Below, piece after piece: positions 61,491-64,000 of a stretch of DNA of 64,000 nucleotides; positions within the stretch are counted from its first letter, which is position 1; every line of letters begins with the position of its first letter. The translations under genes and the position numbers were made by a program. The notes under the pieces were generated by a model that made no database searches, was not told the origin of the DNA, and saw only the letters and a list, made by a program, of their open reading frames with translations. Origin of the DNA: Pyrocephalus nanus (taxonomy: Eukaryota > Chordata > Aves > Passeriformes > Tyrannidae); contig CM076263.1 of NCBI GenBank assembly GCA_038380795.1, positions 12,886,709 through 12,950,708 on the forward strand. Direction: 5' to 3'.

Positions 61491-64000
61491 AATAGCTAAA
61501 GCCTAGTGATGGTAATAGGAAGATAGTTACTTGTCCTTCGTGACATCTGACGAGATTGCTTAAGAGGATTAGAGATTTTGTTATTGTTAAAATGAGACCT
61601 AATTCAAGTACTCACAAGGTAGTTTAGTAACAAAAAATTCTCTTTTCAAAACAGCTGAACTCTGTAAATGTGGAACATTAATGTGAACCGCTGCAGGCAG
61701 AGGCAAGATTTGTACCAGAAGAGTGCTTTTGCTAGTGACCCCCATATCCAGAGAGTAAATGAGAGCATGTCACAATACTATTACAGTACTTGGTTATTGC
61801 AACTACTAGTGATATATGGTACATTGATGAATAGAGATTTTATATTTCTCTAATACAAAGATAATTCAGGTGAAGTTTTTTTATCAATGTAGTTGGAAGG
61901 TTAGTCGATTTACTAAATTATAATTATTTTCTTGCAAATTACCATAAAACACATCCTGTATAATTTTCTATGACTGCAATTTTAAAACTGCTTAATTTCT
62001 TAGTAGTATTACATTTCAAATGCCCTTAAAATACGTTGATATGCTTGCAAAAATTGAAACAGGAGATTGACTTTGCCATAATCTTGCCTTTTCTCTATTG
62101 GATTTGGTTAATATAACTTAAATTGATTTTTCAGTATTCAGAATCTACATAGTCAATTTTAAATGGTAGATTATACTTATTTTCTATTATGCTTTGAAAA
62201 ATACCCTAGACTCAAAAATTGTTTCTTCCTGTTCCATGGTGAAATCTCTGTGGCACTGCACTGCACAGATTACATTAGTTATTAGCCATTCAATGTAATA
62301 TTTAAAAACAAGCAAGTACAAACCAACACATTCTGGGTTTTCAGTTGTAATGTCTCCAAATACTGTACATGTCGACAATGACTGACTAAGATAGAGCTGC
62401 AATATGCCCTGGCAAGTGCATCCCACATGGCAGAGGTAAAGGCTCAATAACACTTTTTATCTTAATCAATTTTCTCATCCACATCTGCCTGCATATGGAA
62501 TAGAAATTACCAACTGCCTTTCAAGAAAACAGAGCACAGGGGATTTCCTGGCTTCTCCCTAGCACAACACCTGCACTGGCTGGTTAAGTATCCTCTCAGA
62601 TTACAATGTAAGCTCTGCAGGGTCAGGGTACAAGCACCACAATGCTAGATCTCATTCTTGAGATCAATGTACTGCCTGAAATGACACTGTTGCCACATTG
62701 TTTGTGGATAGCCTAAGCTCAGGCAACTCTCAGAATGGAAAAGGGGACGTATGTTTGGTTGAGGAAGAGAGTTTAGTCCCACAGATGTAAGCTGCTCAGT
62801 ATTTTGTTCAAAATTAATTTTCTGGTATAGGTGAACTCTAAATCTATGAAGGTGTACATCTCTACCCAAACATCCTGCTAAATAAAGGCTGCCAGGGAGC
62901 AGTCGCTAAGGCCAAGTGGTGCAACTGCTGTGTATTCATTCTTTGTAGGGATAACAACTTCTGCAGCTGCTACGCGTGTCCACGTAGCATAACCTCTGTA
63001 TCTGTTCTGGCCCCTCCGCCATACCTTTGCAGCCCAAGGCATTTTTTAATGTGTGCTTTTCCAGTTCAAACTGTCTGAGAGAGCACGAGAACTGTGCTGC
63101 AGGTCACCAGAGAGGTGCTATTACAGCACAGAAAAATACCTCACATAATTCATACCTTGGGGCTGTGGCATTAGGCAGCATGGGAGCTTACATGGTTCAA
63201 AGTCTGCCCAGATAGAGTTGAAGGAGTCTGCATAGTGTGGTAGAGGCATCTAATCTCACAGTCTTCATGCAGCCTTGGAAACAGTCCTTAGGGTGAGCTG
63301 TTGATAGAAAACTTTCCAGGCTGTGCACTGGAGAGAACAAAAAACACTACCAGATAATCGGTGTGAACTAGCAAGGCTCTTATGCTTGCTACCACCTCTG
63401 ATTGATCAATACAGGTACATCCAAATTGACTGGTGTTGCAGCAGAATAAATCATGTGTATTTAAAAAGAGGAAAGTGCTCTGTACACTTTTCAGTGTAAT
63501 GCTGCTTCCTTCACACAGGATTGCTGTTTTCCCAAGTAGTGTTGACATTTGTCTGAGTTTCCCAAGACCTTTCCCCCTAGAAGACTTTGAAGTTTTCACT
63601 TAATTATGGAAATGCACAGAGGTTGTGTCAGAGCAGTAACTTTTCCCTAGCTGCCAAATATCTGCTGTCATCTTTTATGTACCTACTACATATGGCAATT
63701 CAGCTTACAGAAAAGTGGAGTTAATTGGATATTTCCAAGAGATAGTAACTGTTCAGCTCAAGCACTGAGTGTGTTTGCATACGTAGAGTCCTCCTGACAG
63801 GCCCCAACTTCCTAAAAGCATTGTAAATGCCAGACAAAGCCATGCTAACCCTATTTTCAGAAATATGAAGCAGTGACTGATGAGCGTGCCTGATGCCTTA
63901 ATCTTTGCATATGTTGGCTCTTTTCTGTTTATCTTGATGCAATTAACTGAACAGTCCCCATATTAGTTCAGTTAGTGTCATGAGAATTGGTATCTTCCTC
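61491..64000. other. unassigned AT-rich sequence
   Basis: No gene or repeat recognised up to the window end. The longest open frame is 103 codons (63288-63599, minus) without a motif. Confidence 0.5.

Noticed and set aside
1..64000. CRISPR array, bacterial operon, phage or plasmid system
   Set aside because: There are no regularly spaced repeats, no dense coding and no ribosome-binding-site-linked genes; all signals are those of a bird genome.

Overview
Organism: the window looks like bird genomic DNA, most likely from a passerine. At least eight copies or fragments of CR1 LINEs are present, several ending in the avian ATTCTATG-type 3' tail. Two long terminal repeats belong to an abundant avian endogenous-retrovirus LTR family. 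One short element joins an isoleucine-tRNA-derived head to a CR1-like tail, the architecture I know from the passerine SINE TguSINE1. The passerine assignment rests mainly on that one element. Layout: 1-1.2 kb is featureless AT-rich sequence. 1.2-3.6 kb is an old minus-strand CR1 split by an 812-bp solo LTR, with a perfect 5-bp target-site duplication (ACCAT). 4.8-6.3 kb is a GC-richer block of unknown nature with one long open frame. 9.2-10.2 kb (minus) and 18.4-19.75 kb (plus) hold two closely similar CR1 copies in inverted orientation. Short CR1 ends lie near 12.6, 31.4, 45.0 and 59.7 kb, and the tRNA-derived SINE at 17.5 kb. From 30.7 to 35.0 kb there is a cluster of long T/G-rich and A/C-rich tracts. 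A 1.1-kb CR1 lies at 36.8-37.9 kb (minus), followed by two related solo LTRs in opposite orientation at 38.4-39.0 and 40.6-41.2 kb. The remainder, including 19.8-30.7 kb and 45.1-59.7 kb, is AT-rich, repeat-poor sequence in which I recognise no gene. Genes: I found no protein-coding gene I can name and no functional RNA gene. Every recognisable protein signal is a broken CR1 ORF2 (endonuclease end, reverse transcriptase, C-terminal region). The window is therefore best read as a gene desert or long intron. Two stretches have splice-site-like borders around an open frame (56886-57135 and, weaker, 36146-36233); they are offered only as candidate exons. I did not find a new multi-gene system. The most informative signals are the SINE, the nested LTR with its intact duplication, and the deletion-fused CR1. 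CR1, LTR and SINE identifications come from recalled family consensus sequences, not from a database search.
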